Assembly (NCBI GenBank): GCA_028293725.1
Contig: JAQGOE010000022.1
Coordinates: 1-31,073 of the forward strand
Reading direction: 5' to 3'
From: Gammaproteobacteria bacterium
GTDB taxonomy: Bacteria > Pseudomonadota > Gammaproteobacteria > Steroidobacterales > Steroidobacteraceae
DNA length: 31,073 bases
Below, piece after piece: positions 17,130 to 24,311 of this stretch; positions within the stretch are counted from its first letter, which is position 1, and each line of letters opens with the position of its first letter. The notes below the pieces were generated by a model that was not told the DNA's origin, did no database searches, and saw only the letters and a program-made list of their open reading frames with translations. Made by a program: the position numbers and the translations under genes.

Positions 17130-20100
17130 TTAGGCGCGCTCCCTCGGGATCGTAGAACACGGGCGATGTGACCTTTACGGCAATATCAACGCCGCTCGCG
17201 GTCGGTACGTACAGCGTTTCGCCGATTTTTGCGCGGCCGCCCGCGACCAGGGCAAGGGCGATCGATCGGCCCAGCACGGCGCTGTGATAGGAAGACGTGA
17301 CGTGCCCGATGGGTCGCACAGGCGCCTTTTGCCCAGAGTTCGCCATGACCTGCGACCCTTCGTCGAGCACGGTCTGCGGGTCCGTAGTGAACAGGCCGAC
17401 GAGTTGCTTGCGAGTCTCCGCCATCATGGAGGGCCGTTGCAGCGAGCGCTTTCCCACGAAATCCGGTTTCGTCTTGCCGATCGCCCAACCGAGGCCGGCG
17501 TCGTCCGGTGTTGCGGTGCCGTCGGTCTCCTGGCCCACGATGATGTAACCCTTCTCGGCGCGCAGCACGTGCATGGCTTCGGTGCCGTAGGGGGTGATGT
17601 CGTATTGTTGGCCGGCGGCGTAAATCGCTTCCCATATGGCGTGGCCGAAGTCCGCGGGTACGTTGACCTCAAAGCCGAGCTCGCCGGTGAAGCTCACACG
17701 GAAGAGCAACATCGATACGCCGCAGATCCGTCCGCGCGCGACACTCATGTGTGGCATCGCCTGTGCGGACATATCGACGCCTTCCACGAGCTTTTCGAGA
17801 ACGCGGCGCGAGTTTGGGCCCTGTACGGCGATGACGGACCACTGCTCGCTGATCGAGGTGAGCCAGACGCTCAGGTCGGGCCATTCCGTCTGCAGGTAGT
17901 CCTCCATCAATCGAAGGACGCCGGCTGCACCGCCGGTTGTCGTCGTGACGTGGAAACGATCCTCTGCGGTACGCGCGACAACGCCATCGTCGTAGACAAA
18001 GCCGTCGTCACGGAGCAATACGCCGTAGCGGGAGCGACCGACCGCGAGGCTTGTCCAACCGTTGACGTACATGCGGTTCATGAACGTCACGGCGTCTTTG
18101 CCGACCACTTCGATCTTGCCGAGGGTCGACGCGTCGAAAATCCCGCAGCTCTTACGGACAGCCACGCACTCGCGGTCGACGGCGGTGTGCATGTCTTCGA
18201 GCTTGCCGGATACGACGCGAGGGAAGTAGCGGGCGCGCTTCCAGAGGCCAACGTCCTCAAACACGGCGCCGTTGCGAGTCGCCCAGTCGTGAGTTGGCGT
18301 GCGGCGAATGGGGTCGAACAGAGAGTTCCGTGCGAAGCCGGCGAAGCTGGCGAACGACACGGGGGTGTAGGGCATACGGAACGTGGTGAGGCCCACTTCC
18401 GGGATGGTCTTGTCGAGCTTGCGAGAGACGAACCCGAGGGCGTTCAGGTTGGAGGTCTTGCCCTGGTCGGTTGCCATGCCCGTGGTCGTGTAGCGTTTGA
18501 TGTGCTCGACCGAGCGGAATCCTTCGCTCGTTGCCAGCGCGAGGTCTTTCGTCGTGACGTCGTTCTGCCAGTCGACGAAGGCCATGGAGCCGGTGGCGCC
18601 GTTGGGTTGGGGTAGGGCGCCCGCGAAGGCGCCGATGGGCGGGTCGGCGGGGAGATTGGAGGAGGACGCGACGGTCGAGGTGCCTGAGCCGGCGGCGGTA
18701 GTCGTACCAGCGGTGGCCGCAGAGTCCGCGGCGTTGGTGGGGCCCGCGGCGCTGATCGAGCCTGCCGGGCTGCGCGAGCCTCCGGTGCCGGTCGAGCCTG
18801 CGACGTCGCCGGAACTCGCCGCGTGAGCCGCGTCCGCCGCTGCCGCACCAGCCAACGCGCCATCTTTCAACACCGCCGCCAACGAGTACACCCCGCGGCA
18901 CGCACCCGCCGACCGTACACGCTCCGCAGCTTGCCCGGGCAGAAACGACTGCGTCTTCTCATCCCACACAAGCTTGCCGCGCGACTGCGAGAACAGATGC
19001 ACCGTCGGCGTGAAGCCGCCCGACATCAACACCAGGTCGCACGGCATGATCTGCACCGCGCTGTCGTCCACGTGGCCGTGCTCGTCAACTCGTGCGAGCC
19101 GCACGGTATCGACGCGGAGACGTCCGCTGGTGCCAACAATGGTCGTCCCAGTCTGGATGGGCAATCCCGCGTGACGCGCAGCTTCGATAAGAGGGCCGTC
19201 GGCCTGCGGGCGGATATCTGCGATGAGAGCTATGAAAACTCCCGCTTCGGACAGATCGAGCGCCGCCCGATAGGCCTCGTCGCAAGCGGTAATCACGACC
19301 GCGCGGGAGCCGGGCACCGCGCCGTAACGATTTACATAGGTGCGGACCGCACTGGCCAACATGATTCCAGGCCGGTCATTGCCCGGAAACACCAGCGGCC
19401 GTTCGATGGCGCCGGCGGCGAGCACGACCTCTTTCGCTCGAACCTGCCATTGGCGCTCGCGCGGCGACTCGGGATCCGGCTGGGCGAGGTGGTCCGTGAG
19501 CCGCTCGTTGAGCCCCACCATGTTATGTGGGAAATATCCAAACGCTATGGTGCGCGTCAGGATCGTGACGCGTGGGTTGCGCTTCAGAGTCTCGACCGCG
19601 CGGGCGACCCATGTAGACGCAGGTACGCCCTCAATTTGCGCAGCTCGCGAGTCGGCGGGCTCCGACAACAGCGAGCCGCCGAACTCGGCCTGCTCGTCGC
19701 AGATGATGACACGCCCGCCGGAGGCAGCGGCCGCCAACGCCGTGGCAAGTCCGGCCGGGCCCGCTCCAACAACCAGGACGTCGCAATGGGCGAAGCGATT
19801 CGTATATCGGTCCGGGTCCGCCAGCGTCGGCGATTTTCCGAGACCCGCGGCCGCCCGGATGCGCGGCTCGTAGAGCGACTTCCACGCGCCGCGCGGCCAC
19901 ATGAACGTCTTGTAGTAGAACCCCGCCGGAATGAACGGCGAGAGGAGGCTGTTGATGCCTCCAATATCGAACCCGAGACTGGGCCACCGATTCTGACTGT
20001 GCGCCTCGAGCCCCTCATACAGCTCAACCTGCGTCGCCCGCAGATTAGGTGTGTAGCGCGCATCATCGCGGCGTACGCCAACCAGCGCGTTCGGCTCTTC

Positions 20101-20295
20101 CGCGCCGGCCGCGAGGATGCCGCGAGGGCGGTGATATTTAAAAGATCGCCCGACGAGGTGTACGGCATTGCGTAACAACGCCGAAGCCAACGTGTCGCCC
20201 TCGAACCCCGTCAACTCGCGACCGTCGAATGTGAAGCGGATCGTCCGCGCCCGGTTGACGCGTCCGAGCGCCTCAGTCGACGTATCGTGCTTCAC
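17122..20295 (-). CDS. soxA: Sarcosine oxidase alpha subunit, with an unusual Ala/Gly/Ser/Thr-rich linker
   Basis: 1057-aa alpha subunit of the heterotetrameric enzyme that turns sarcosine, O2 and THF into glycine, methylene-THF and H2O2. The N-terminal ferredoxin-like fold (about 18-100) includes FEGDTLASALLRN and KYHRPRGILAAGAEEPNALV. The NAD/FAD-binding part follows, with DVLVVGAGPAGLATALAAA near residue 172. The THF-binding GcvT half starts after about 640, with LGKIEVVGKDAVTFMNRMYVN and LGFEVNVPADFG. A stretch of about 65-70 residues around 485-555 is nearly all Ala, Gly, Ser and Thr and sits just before the conserved FVDWQNDVTTKDL; it accounts for the excess over the usual length near 1000. 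Start ATG 20295 overlaps the soxD stop (ATGA). Confidence 0.93.
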   Translation of the reverse strand: MKHDTSTEALGRVNRARTIRFTFDGRELTGFEGDTLASALLRNAVHLVGRSFKYHRPRGILAAGAEEPNALVGVRRDDARYTPNLRATQVELYEGLEAHSQNRWPSLGFDIGGINSLLSPFIPAGFYYKTFMWPRGAWKSLYEPRIRAAAGLGKSPTLADPDRYTNRFAHCDVLVVGAGPAGLATALAAAASGGRVIICDEQAEFGGSLLSEPADSRAAQIEGVPASTWVARAVETLKRNPRVTILTRTIAFGYFPHNMVGLNERLTDHLAQPDPESPRERQWQVRAKEVVLAAGAIERPLVFPGNDRPGIMLASAVRTYVNRYGAVPGSRAVVITACDEAYRAALDLSEAGVFIALIADIRPQADGPLIEAARHAGLPIQTGTTIVGTSGRLRVDTVRLARVDEHGHVDDSAVQIMPCDLVLMSGGFTPTVHLFSQSRGKLVWDEKTQSFLPGQAAERVRSAGACRGVYSLAAVLKDGALAGAAAADAAHAASSGDVAGSTGTGGSRSPAGSISAAGPTNAADSAATAGTTTAAGSGTSTVASSSNLPADPPIGAFAGALPQPNGATGSMAFVDWQNDVTTKDLALATSEGFRSVEHIKRYTTTGMATDQGKTSNLNALGFVSRKLDKTIPEVGLTTFRMPYTPVSFASFAGFARNSLFDPIRRTPTHDWATRNGAVFEDVGLWKRARYFPRVVSGKLEDMHTAVDRECVAVRKSCGIFDASTLGKIEVVGKDAVTFMNRMYVNGWTSLAVGRSRYGVLLRDDGFVYDDGVVARTAEDRFHVTTTTGGAAGVLRLMEDYLQTEWPDLSVWLTSISEQWSVIAVQGPNSRRVLEKLVEGVDMSAQAMPHMSVARGRICGVSMLLFRVSFTGELGFEVNVPADFGHAIWEAIYAAGQQYDITPYGTEAMHVLRAEKGYIIVGQETDGTATPDDAGLGWAIGKTKPDFVGKRSLQRPSMMAETRKQLVGLFTTDPQTVLDEGSQVMANSGQKAPVRPIGHVTSSYHSAVLGRSIALALVAGGRAKIGETLYVPTASGVDIAVKVTSPVFYDPEGARLNG
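18640..18840 (-). other. Low-complexity insertion encoding an A/G/S/T-rich linker within soxA
   Basis: The codons here are nearly all GCN, GGN, ACN and TCN/AGC, giving segments such as SSGDVAGSTGTGGSRSPAGS and AATAGTTTAAGSGTSTVA. Short imprecise GC-rich repeats such as GAGCCTGC and GTCGAGCCTG recur, as expected from slippage expansion. The frame stays open and the conserved SoxA sequence continues on both sides. Boundaries are approximate. Confidence 0.7.
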
Positions 20296-20576
20296 GGGCC
20301 CACCTTCGCCGGCGCCGGCTCACCCGCTTTGTAGGTGGCAAGAAAGTGATCCGTCGTGGTGTCGCGCAGCGCGTTGAAGAATCGCGCGCAACCGTGAGTG
20401 TGCCGCCAGCGCTCGGCGTGGACGCCCTTGATGTTGTCACGCATGTAGAGGAAGTCCGTCCATGCCTCCACCGATACCTCGGAAGGGTTCTTCGCACGGG
20501 CGATGTGCGCCTGGCCGGCGTGACTGAATTCCAACTCCGGGCGCTTGCCGCAATAAGGGCATTCGATCAGCAACAT
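20292..20576 (-). CDS. soxD: Sarcosine oxidase delta subunit
   Basis: 94-aa SoxD (PF04267), the small zinc-binding subunit of sarcosine oxidase. It opens with MLLIECPYCGKRPELEFSH, whose C6 and C9 are zinc ligands in the family, and contains WRHTHGCARFFNALRDTTTD, the second half of the metal site and the alpha-subunit contact, then FLATYKAGE. Length is typical. It lies 21 bases after soxB and overlaps the soxA start by four bases, in the canonical order B-D-A-G. Confidence 0.93.
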   Translation of the reverse strand: MLLIECPYCGKRPELEFSHAGQAHIARAKNPSEVSVEAWTDFLYMRDNIKGVHAERWRHTHGCARFFNALRDTTTDHFLATYKAGEPAPAKVGP

Positions 20577-20597
20577 GACCTTTCTCTTTATCCGTGC

Positions 20598-21848
20598 TCA
20601 GTGCGCCACGGCCGCGGCGGCCGCTTCGTCGATGAGATGGCCGTCGCGGAAACGCTCGATGGTGAAGGGCGCGTTGATTGGGTGCGGCTCGTCGCGGGCA
20701 ATGGTGTGTGCGAACACATGCGCCGAGCCTGGCGTGGCCTTGAATCCACCCGTACCCCAGCCGCAGTTCACATAGAGGCCCGGTATCGGCGTCTTCGCGA
20801 TGATGGGAGAGCGGTCCGGCGTCACGTCGACGATGCCGCCCCAGTTACGCAGCATGCGCAGGCGACGAAACATCGGAAACAACTCGCAGATCGCTTCGAG
20901 GGCGTGATTGTCGATGTGGAGTCCACCACGCTGGGTGTACGAGGTGTAGGCGTCGGTACCCGCACCGATCACGAGCTCGCCTTTGTCGGACTGGCTGATG
21001 TAGGCGTGGATGGTGTTGGACATGACCACGCACGGGAAAATGGGTTTGACGGGCTCGGAGACCAGTGCTTGCAGCGGAAAGCTCTCGAGCGGCAATTGCA
21101 GGCCCACCATCTTCATGACCACGCTGGTGTGACCCGCCGCCGAGACGCCGATCTTCGGAGTGCGGATCAACCCCCGGGTTGTCTCGACCGCCTCTACCGC
21201 GCCCTTCGCGTCGCGCCGGATGCCGGTCACCTCGCAATTTTCGATGATGTCGACGCCGTGGGCGTCGGCAGCGCGGGCAAAGCCCCAGGCCACGGCATCG
21301 TGGCGGGCCGTCCCGCCGCGCCTCTGCAAGGCGGCGCCGAGCACCGGGTAGCGGATGTCGTCAATATTCAGGACCGGGCAGAAGGCTTGCGCCTGCTCCG
21401 GGCTCAGCCACTCGTTGTCGACACCAGCCGCGCGGTTCGCATGGATATGGCGCTTCGACACCTGCATGTCGTGCACAGTGTGTGCGAGCATCATCACGCC
21501 ACGCTGCGAAAACATAACGTTGTAGTTGAGCTCCTGGGACAGGGTCTCCCACAACTTCAGCGAATGGTCGTAGAGCGCCGCGCTCTCATCGAACAGGTAG
21601 TTCGAGCGGATGATGGTGGTGTTACGGCCGGTGTTGCCGCCGCCAATCCAGCCTTTTTCCAGCACCGCGATGTTCTTGAGGCCATGCTCCTTGGCTAAGT
21701 AGTACGAAGCACCGAGTCCGTGGCCGCCACCGCCCACAATGACCGCGTCATAGGACGCCTTGGGCTCCGCTCTGCGCCACTGTTGGGTCCAGCCCCGCTG
21801 GCCTGACAAACCGCGTCGCAGGAGCGACAGGCCAGAGAAGGGTTGCAT
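20598..21848 (-). CDS. soxB: Sarcosine oxidase beta subunit
   Basis: 416-aa FAD/FMN-binding beta subunit carrying the sarcosine oxidation site. The dinucleotide-binding motif is [20 protein letters not shown] (about 33-52), followed by [19 protein letters not shown]183 in [15 protein letters not shown] corresponds to the histidine that holds FMN covalently at the alpha-beta interface of other heterotetrameric enzymes (from memory of the family). The C-terminal [18 protein letters not shown] is also conserved. It is the first gene of the sox run, so its promoter must lie in 21849-22364. No glyA or folate genes accompany it here, unlike in many sox operons. Confidence 0.93.
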   Translation of the reverse strand: MQPFSGLSLLRRGLSGQRGWTQQWRRAEPKASYDAVIVGGGGHGLGASYYLAKEHGLKNIAVLEKGWIGGGNTGRNTTIIRSNYLFDESAALYDHSLKLWETLSQELNYNVMFSQRGVMMLAHTVHDMQVSKRHIHANRAAGVDNEWLSPEQAQAFCPVLNIDDIRYPVLGAALQRRGGTARHDAVAWGFARAADAHGVDIIENCEVTGIRRDAKGAVEAVETTRGLIRTPKIGVSAAGHTSVVMKMVGLQLPLESFPLQALVSEPVKPIFPCVVMSNTIHAYISQSDKGELVIGAGTDAYTSYTQRGGLHIDNHALEAICELFPMFRRLRMLRNWGGIVDVTPDRSPIIAKTPIPGLYVNCGWGTGGFKATPGSAHVFAHTIARDEPHPINAPFTIERFRDGHLIDEAAAAAVAH

Positions 21849-22364
21849 CGCAAAGGTTCCTGGTGGGTGCGAGGGCGCCGTGGTGAGGCGCCGGTATGAT
21901 GCCGGCGACGCTACCGATCTACGAGCATACGCCCGCCGACCCGCTTGAATATATGCGACACGCGTGACGGAAGGGTTATGGCGTCCGGGTTTGGCGCCTG
22001 GCTCAAGGACCCGGGTCTACCGGGAAGGGCAGGCGGGCGAGGCATTTTGCGTTGCCTTTGGTCGGTCGGGGTGTTTTTCCCGCAGTCGCCGTCCAGCTCG
22101 CCCGCGTCGGCGAGGGTCGTTCAACGAGCGCCCCGCGACGCGAATCGCATCCAGCTCCACACCCCACGTCGTGAAACCAACGCGCCTATAGATCGACGTC
22201 ACCCGGTGACGCCGCTCGAGTTGCTTTAGTCGAGTTGCTTTAGCCCACTTGCGCTGCCATAGTTATTGCCGGCCGGCGAGTGAGCGTCCATCTCTTCACT
22301 TGCCGCTGCCGAGCGTCTGTCGTCAAACGGCGTCAGTTGGAGAAATCCGCTCGAGGGACAAGGA
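21849..22364. promoter_or_regulatory. 516-bp divergent intergenic region between soxB and the S8 protease gene
   Basis: No convincing gene is present: the short frames here have no family resemblance or good ribosome-binding site. Near soxB, GGCGCC occurs at 21874-21879 and 21887-21892 as paired palindromic hexamers. AT-rich GAATATATGC at about 21948-21957 is the best site for a soxB -10 on the minus strand. Towards the protease, a 13-bp direct repeat (22217-22243) and TAGTTAT at 22260-22266 could form a weak sigma-70 promoter. GAGGGA at 22353-22358 is the protease ribosome-binding site. None of the TTGCGG motifs of the mttB promoter is repeated exactly here. Confidence 0.45.
22217..22243. 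repeat. Tandem 13-bp repeat CGAGTTGCTTTAG upstream of the protease gene
   Basis: CGAGTTGCTTTAG occurs at 22217-22229 and 22231-22243, separated by one T. The second TTGCTT could serve as -35 for a TAGTTAT -10 some 19 bp downstream. It may be a regulator-binding pair or a slippage duplication. Confidence 0.5.
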
Positions 22365-24311
22365 ATGATGCGGGCGAATTACATAATTCACTCAGTCTCG
22401 GTCGCGTTGCTTTCGATAACAATCGCGTCCGCTGCCGCCCCGGCGGCCCCACCCGGTTCGACCGTGTTGGAGGGCGAGCCCCTCGCTACCCATTCGCTTT
22501 ATCTCGTCCAGGCTACAACGCTGAGCGCCTCTGAACAGAGCGTGGGACGTGTCAATGCCAAGGTGGATCGGGAGTTCGAAATCATTCACGCGGTGTCCGC
22601 ATATCTCACCGCGGGGCAGGCCGACCGGTTGCGCAATACGGCTGGCGTACACGTCTTCCGGGATCGGAGACTGTCCAGCCGATCTTTGGGCTCTCTGCTC
22701 GACTCCGTAGTAACCTCGGTCGTGTCTACTGTTGGTGGAGTGGCCGCTCCGGTCGTCACGACTGCAACACCGATTATTACGCCCGTCACTCAGGTCACCG
22801 CACCCATAACCAATCCGGTTCTTACGCTGGTGACGCCACTCGCGTCACCTGTCGTCACACCGTTGACAGCTCCACTCGTGACGTCTGTCAGCGCCAACAT
22901 GACGCTCCAGGATGGCGCCGGCGTCGGCTCTTCGAGCCTGCTCTACGAGACTGACTATCCTCTGCTGGTAGGCGCGGATTCACTGCAGCGCAGCGGAATC
23001 ACCGGCAGAGGCGTGACGATCGCAGTGCTGGACTCGGGGCTATGGCAGGATCCCAGCCAAAATTTCGGATCCCGGGTCCTCGCGAGCATCGATGTCGTCA
23101 ACGGCGGCTCGGGCGCCGTCCAGAGCGATCCCTATGGGCATGGAACGCATGTGACATCAATAGCGGCGGGAGGCGCGCAAAACATTTCACTCAGCTACTC
23201 CGGCATAGCACCGCAGGCCAACCTCGTGATCGTTCGCGCCTTCGACGGCACCGGCGGCGGCCGCTACACGGATGTCATAGCCGGGCTGAATTGGATTGTT
23301 GCGAATCGCGCGAGATACAACATCCGCGTGTTGAACCTGTCGTTCGGCGCACAGCCCCAGTCCTACTACTGGGACGATCCGGTGAATCAGGCCGTCATGG
23401 CCGCGTGGCGGGCGGGTATCGTCGTCGTAGCCGCGGCGGGTAACGAAGGCCCGAGCCCGATGACGATCGATGTTCCTGGCAATGTTCCCTACGTCATTAC
23501 CGCCGGCGCCTTGACGGACAGCTACACCCCCTACGACGCTACCGACGACCGGCTCGCCTCATTCTCGTCGGCGGGTCCGACATTCGAAGGTTTTGTGAAA
23601 CCCGAGCTGGTCGCGCCGGGTGGTCACATGGCCGCCTCGATGCCGAGCGACAGCTACCTGGCCAACATCGATCCCAACTCGATGAGCCCGGGCGAGCAGC
23701 TGTTCACGATGTCGGGGACGTCGCAGGCCGCGGCAGTCACCTCGGGCGTCGTTGCACTCATGCTGCAGAGCGATCCAAGCCTCACCCCGGATGCTGTCAA
23801 GTGCCGTCTGTTGGCATCGACCCGCCCGGCGGTGACTTCGGGCGGAAGTCTGGCTTACAGCGTTTTCCAACAAGGTGCGGGTCTCATCAATGCACCTGCA
23901 GCGGTGAATAGCGCCGCCACGAACTGCGCGAACCAGGGGCTCGATATCAACGCCGATCTGGCCGGTACACGGCACTTCGGCGGGCCAGCCAATCAGGACG
24001 CGAACGGCAACTACTACATCATGGACCTCGCGGGCGGCTCGACCTCGGCAAGTCCGCTCGCAGGGGATGGCTATACGTGGTCCCAAGGATATCCCTGGGG
24101 TCAGGGCTATACGTGGTCTGAGGGTTATACCTGGTCTCAGGGTTACACCTGGGCGAAGGGCTACCCCTGGACGCAGGGAGCTACCTGGACGCAGGGCTAT
24201 ACGTGGGCCAAATGTTACACGTGGGCCAAGAATCTGCCGTGGTGGACCGACTCTCAGGGGGCAGCGGGAACGTCACCGGCTTCCATCGTGTCCTGGGTTC
24301 CAAACCAATAG
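22365..24311 (+). CDS. Exported subtilisin-like serine protease (S8) with C-terminal Y-T-W hexapeptide repeats
   Basis: 648-aa protease. Residues 1-25 form a signal peptide ending near ASAAAPA. Residues 45-105 resemble an inhibitor-I9 propeptide. About 114-178 is a Val/Thr/Pro-rich linker. The S8 catalytic domain spans about 200-515 with D223 (VLDSGL), H259 (GHGTHV), oxyanion N360 (AAGNEGP) and S453 (SGTSQAAA), so it should be active. Residues 569-622 hold nine hexapeptides of the form GYTWSQ/GYPWTQ/GYTWAK plus a tenth degenerate one; the tail ends NLPWW...VPNQ. The ATG at 22365 is placed by GAGGGA at 22353; an ATG one codon on is possible. Its TAG overlaps the GTG of the kinase gene by one base, so the two may form a signalling pair. 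Confidence 0.88.
   Translation: MMRANYIIHSVSVALLSITIASAAAPAAPPGSTVLEGEPLATHSLYLVQATTLSASEQSVGRVNAKVDREFEIIHAVSAYLTAGQADRLRNTAGVHVFRDRRLSSRSLGSLLDSVVTSVVSTVGGVAAPVVTTATPIITPVTQVTAPITNPVLTLVTPLASPVVTPLTAPLVTSVSANMTLQDGAGVGSSSLLYETDYPLLVGADSLQRSGITGRGVTIAVLDSGLWQDPSQNFGSRVLASIDVVNGGSGAVQSDPYGHGTHVTSIAAGGAQNISLSYSGIAPQANLVIVRAFDGTGGGRYTDVIAGLNWIVANRARYNIRVLNLSFGAQPQSYYWDDPVNQAVMAAWRAGIVVVAAAGNEGPSPMTIDVPGNVPYVITAGALTDSYTPYDATDDRLASFSSAGPTFEGFVKPELVAPGGHMAASMPSDSYLANIDPNSMSPGEQLFTMSGTSQAAAVTSGVVALMLQSDPSLTPDAVKCRLLASTRPAVTSGGSLAYSVFQQGAGLINAPAAVNSAATNCANQGLDINADLAGTRHFGGPANQDANGNYYIMDLAGGSTSASPLAGDGYTWSQGYPWGQGYTWSEGYTWSQGYTWAKGYPWTQGATWTQGYTWAKCYTWAKNLPWWTDSQGAAGTSPASIVSWVPNQ
24069..24230 (+). 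repeat. Nine 18-bp tandem repeats encoding (G/C)-(Y/A)-(T/P)-W-x-(Q/E/K)
   Basis: Each 18-bp unit encodes one hexapeptide: GYTWSQ, GYPWGQ, GYTWSE, GYTWSQ, GYTWAK, GYPWTQ, GATWTQ, GYTWAK, CYTWAK, then NLPWWT as a decayed tenth. Trp at position 4 is invariant while codons vary between units, so the peptide and not only the DNA is conserved. It lies at the C-terminus of the exported protease. Confidence 0.88.

Noticed and set aside
17284..21698. Three plus-strand frames of about 445 codons (17284-18615, 18823-20175, 20346-21698) opposite soxA, soxD and soxB
   Set aside because: They are antisense shadows of conserved sox genes, with Arg/His/Val-rich peptides that match no protein I know.
21945..22229. 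Small plus-strand gene of 94 codons between soxB and the protease
   Set aside because: No ribosome-binding site, low-complexity Pro/Arg/Ser composition and no family resemblance.
24203..24311. ATG at 24203 as kinase start
   Set aside because: It would overlap the protease gene by 109 bp in another frame and place 36 unconserved residues before a good signal peptide that begins at GTG 24311.
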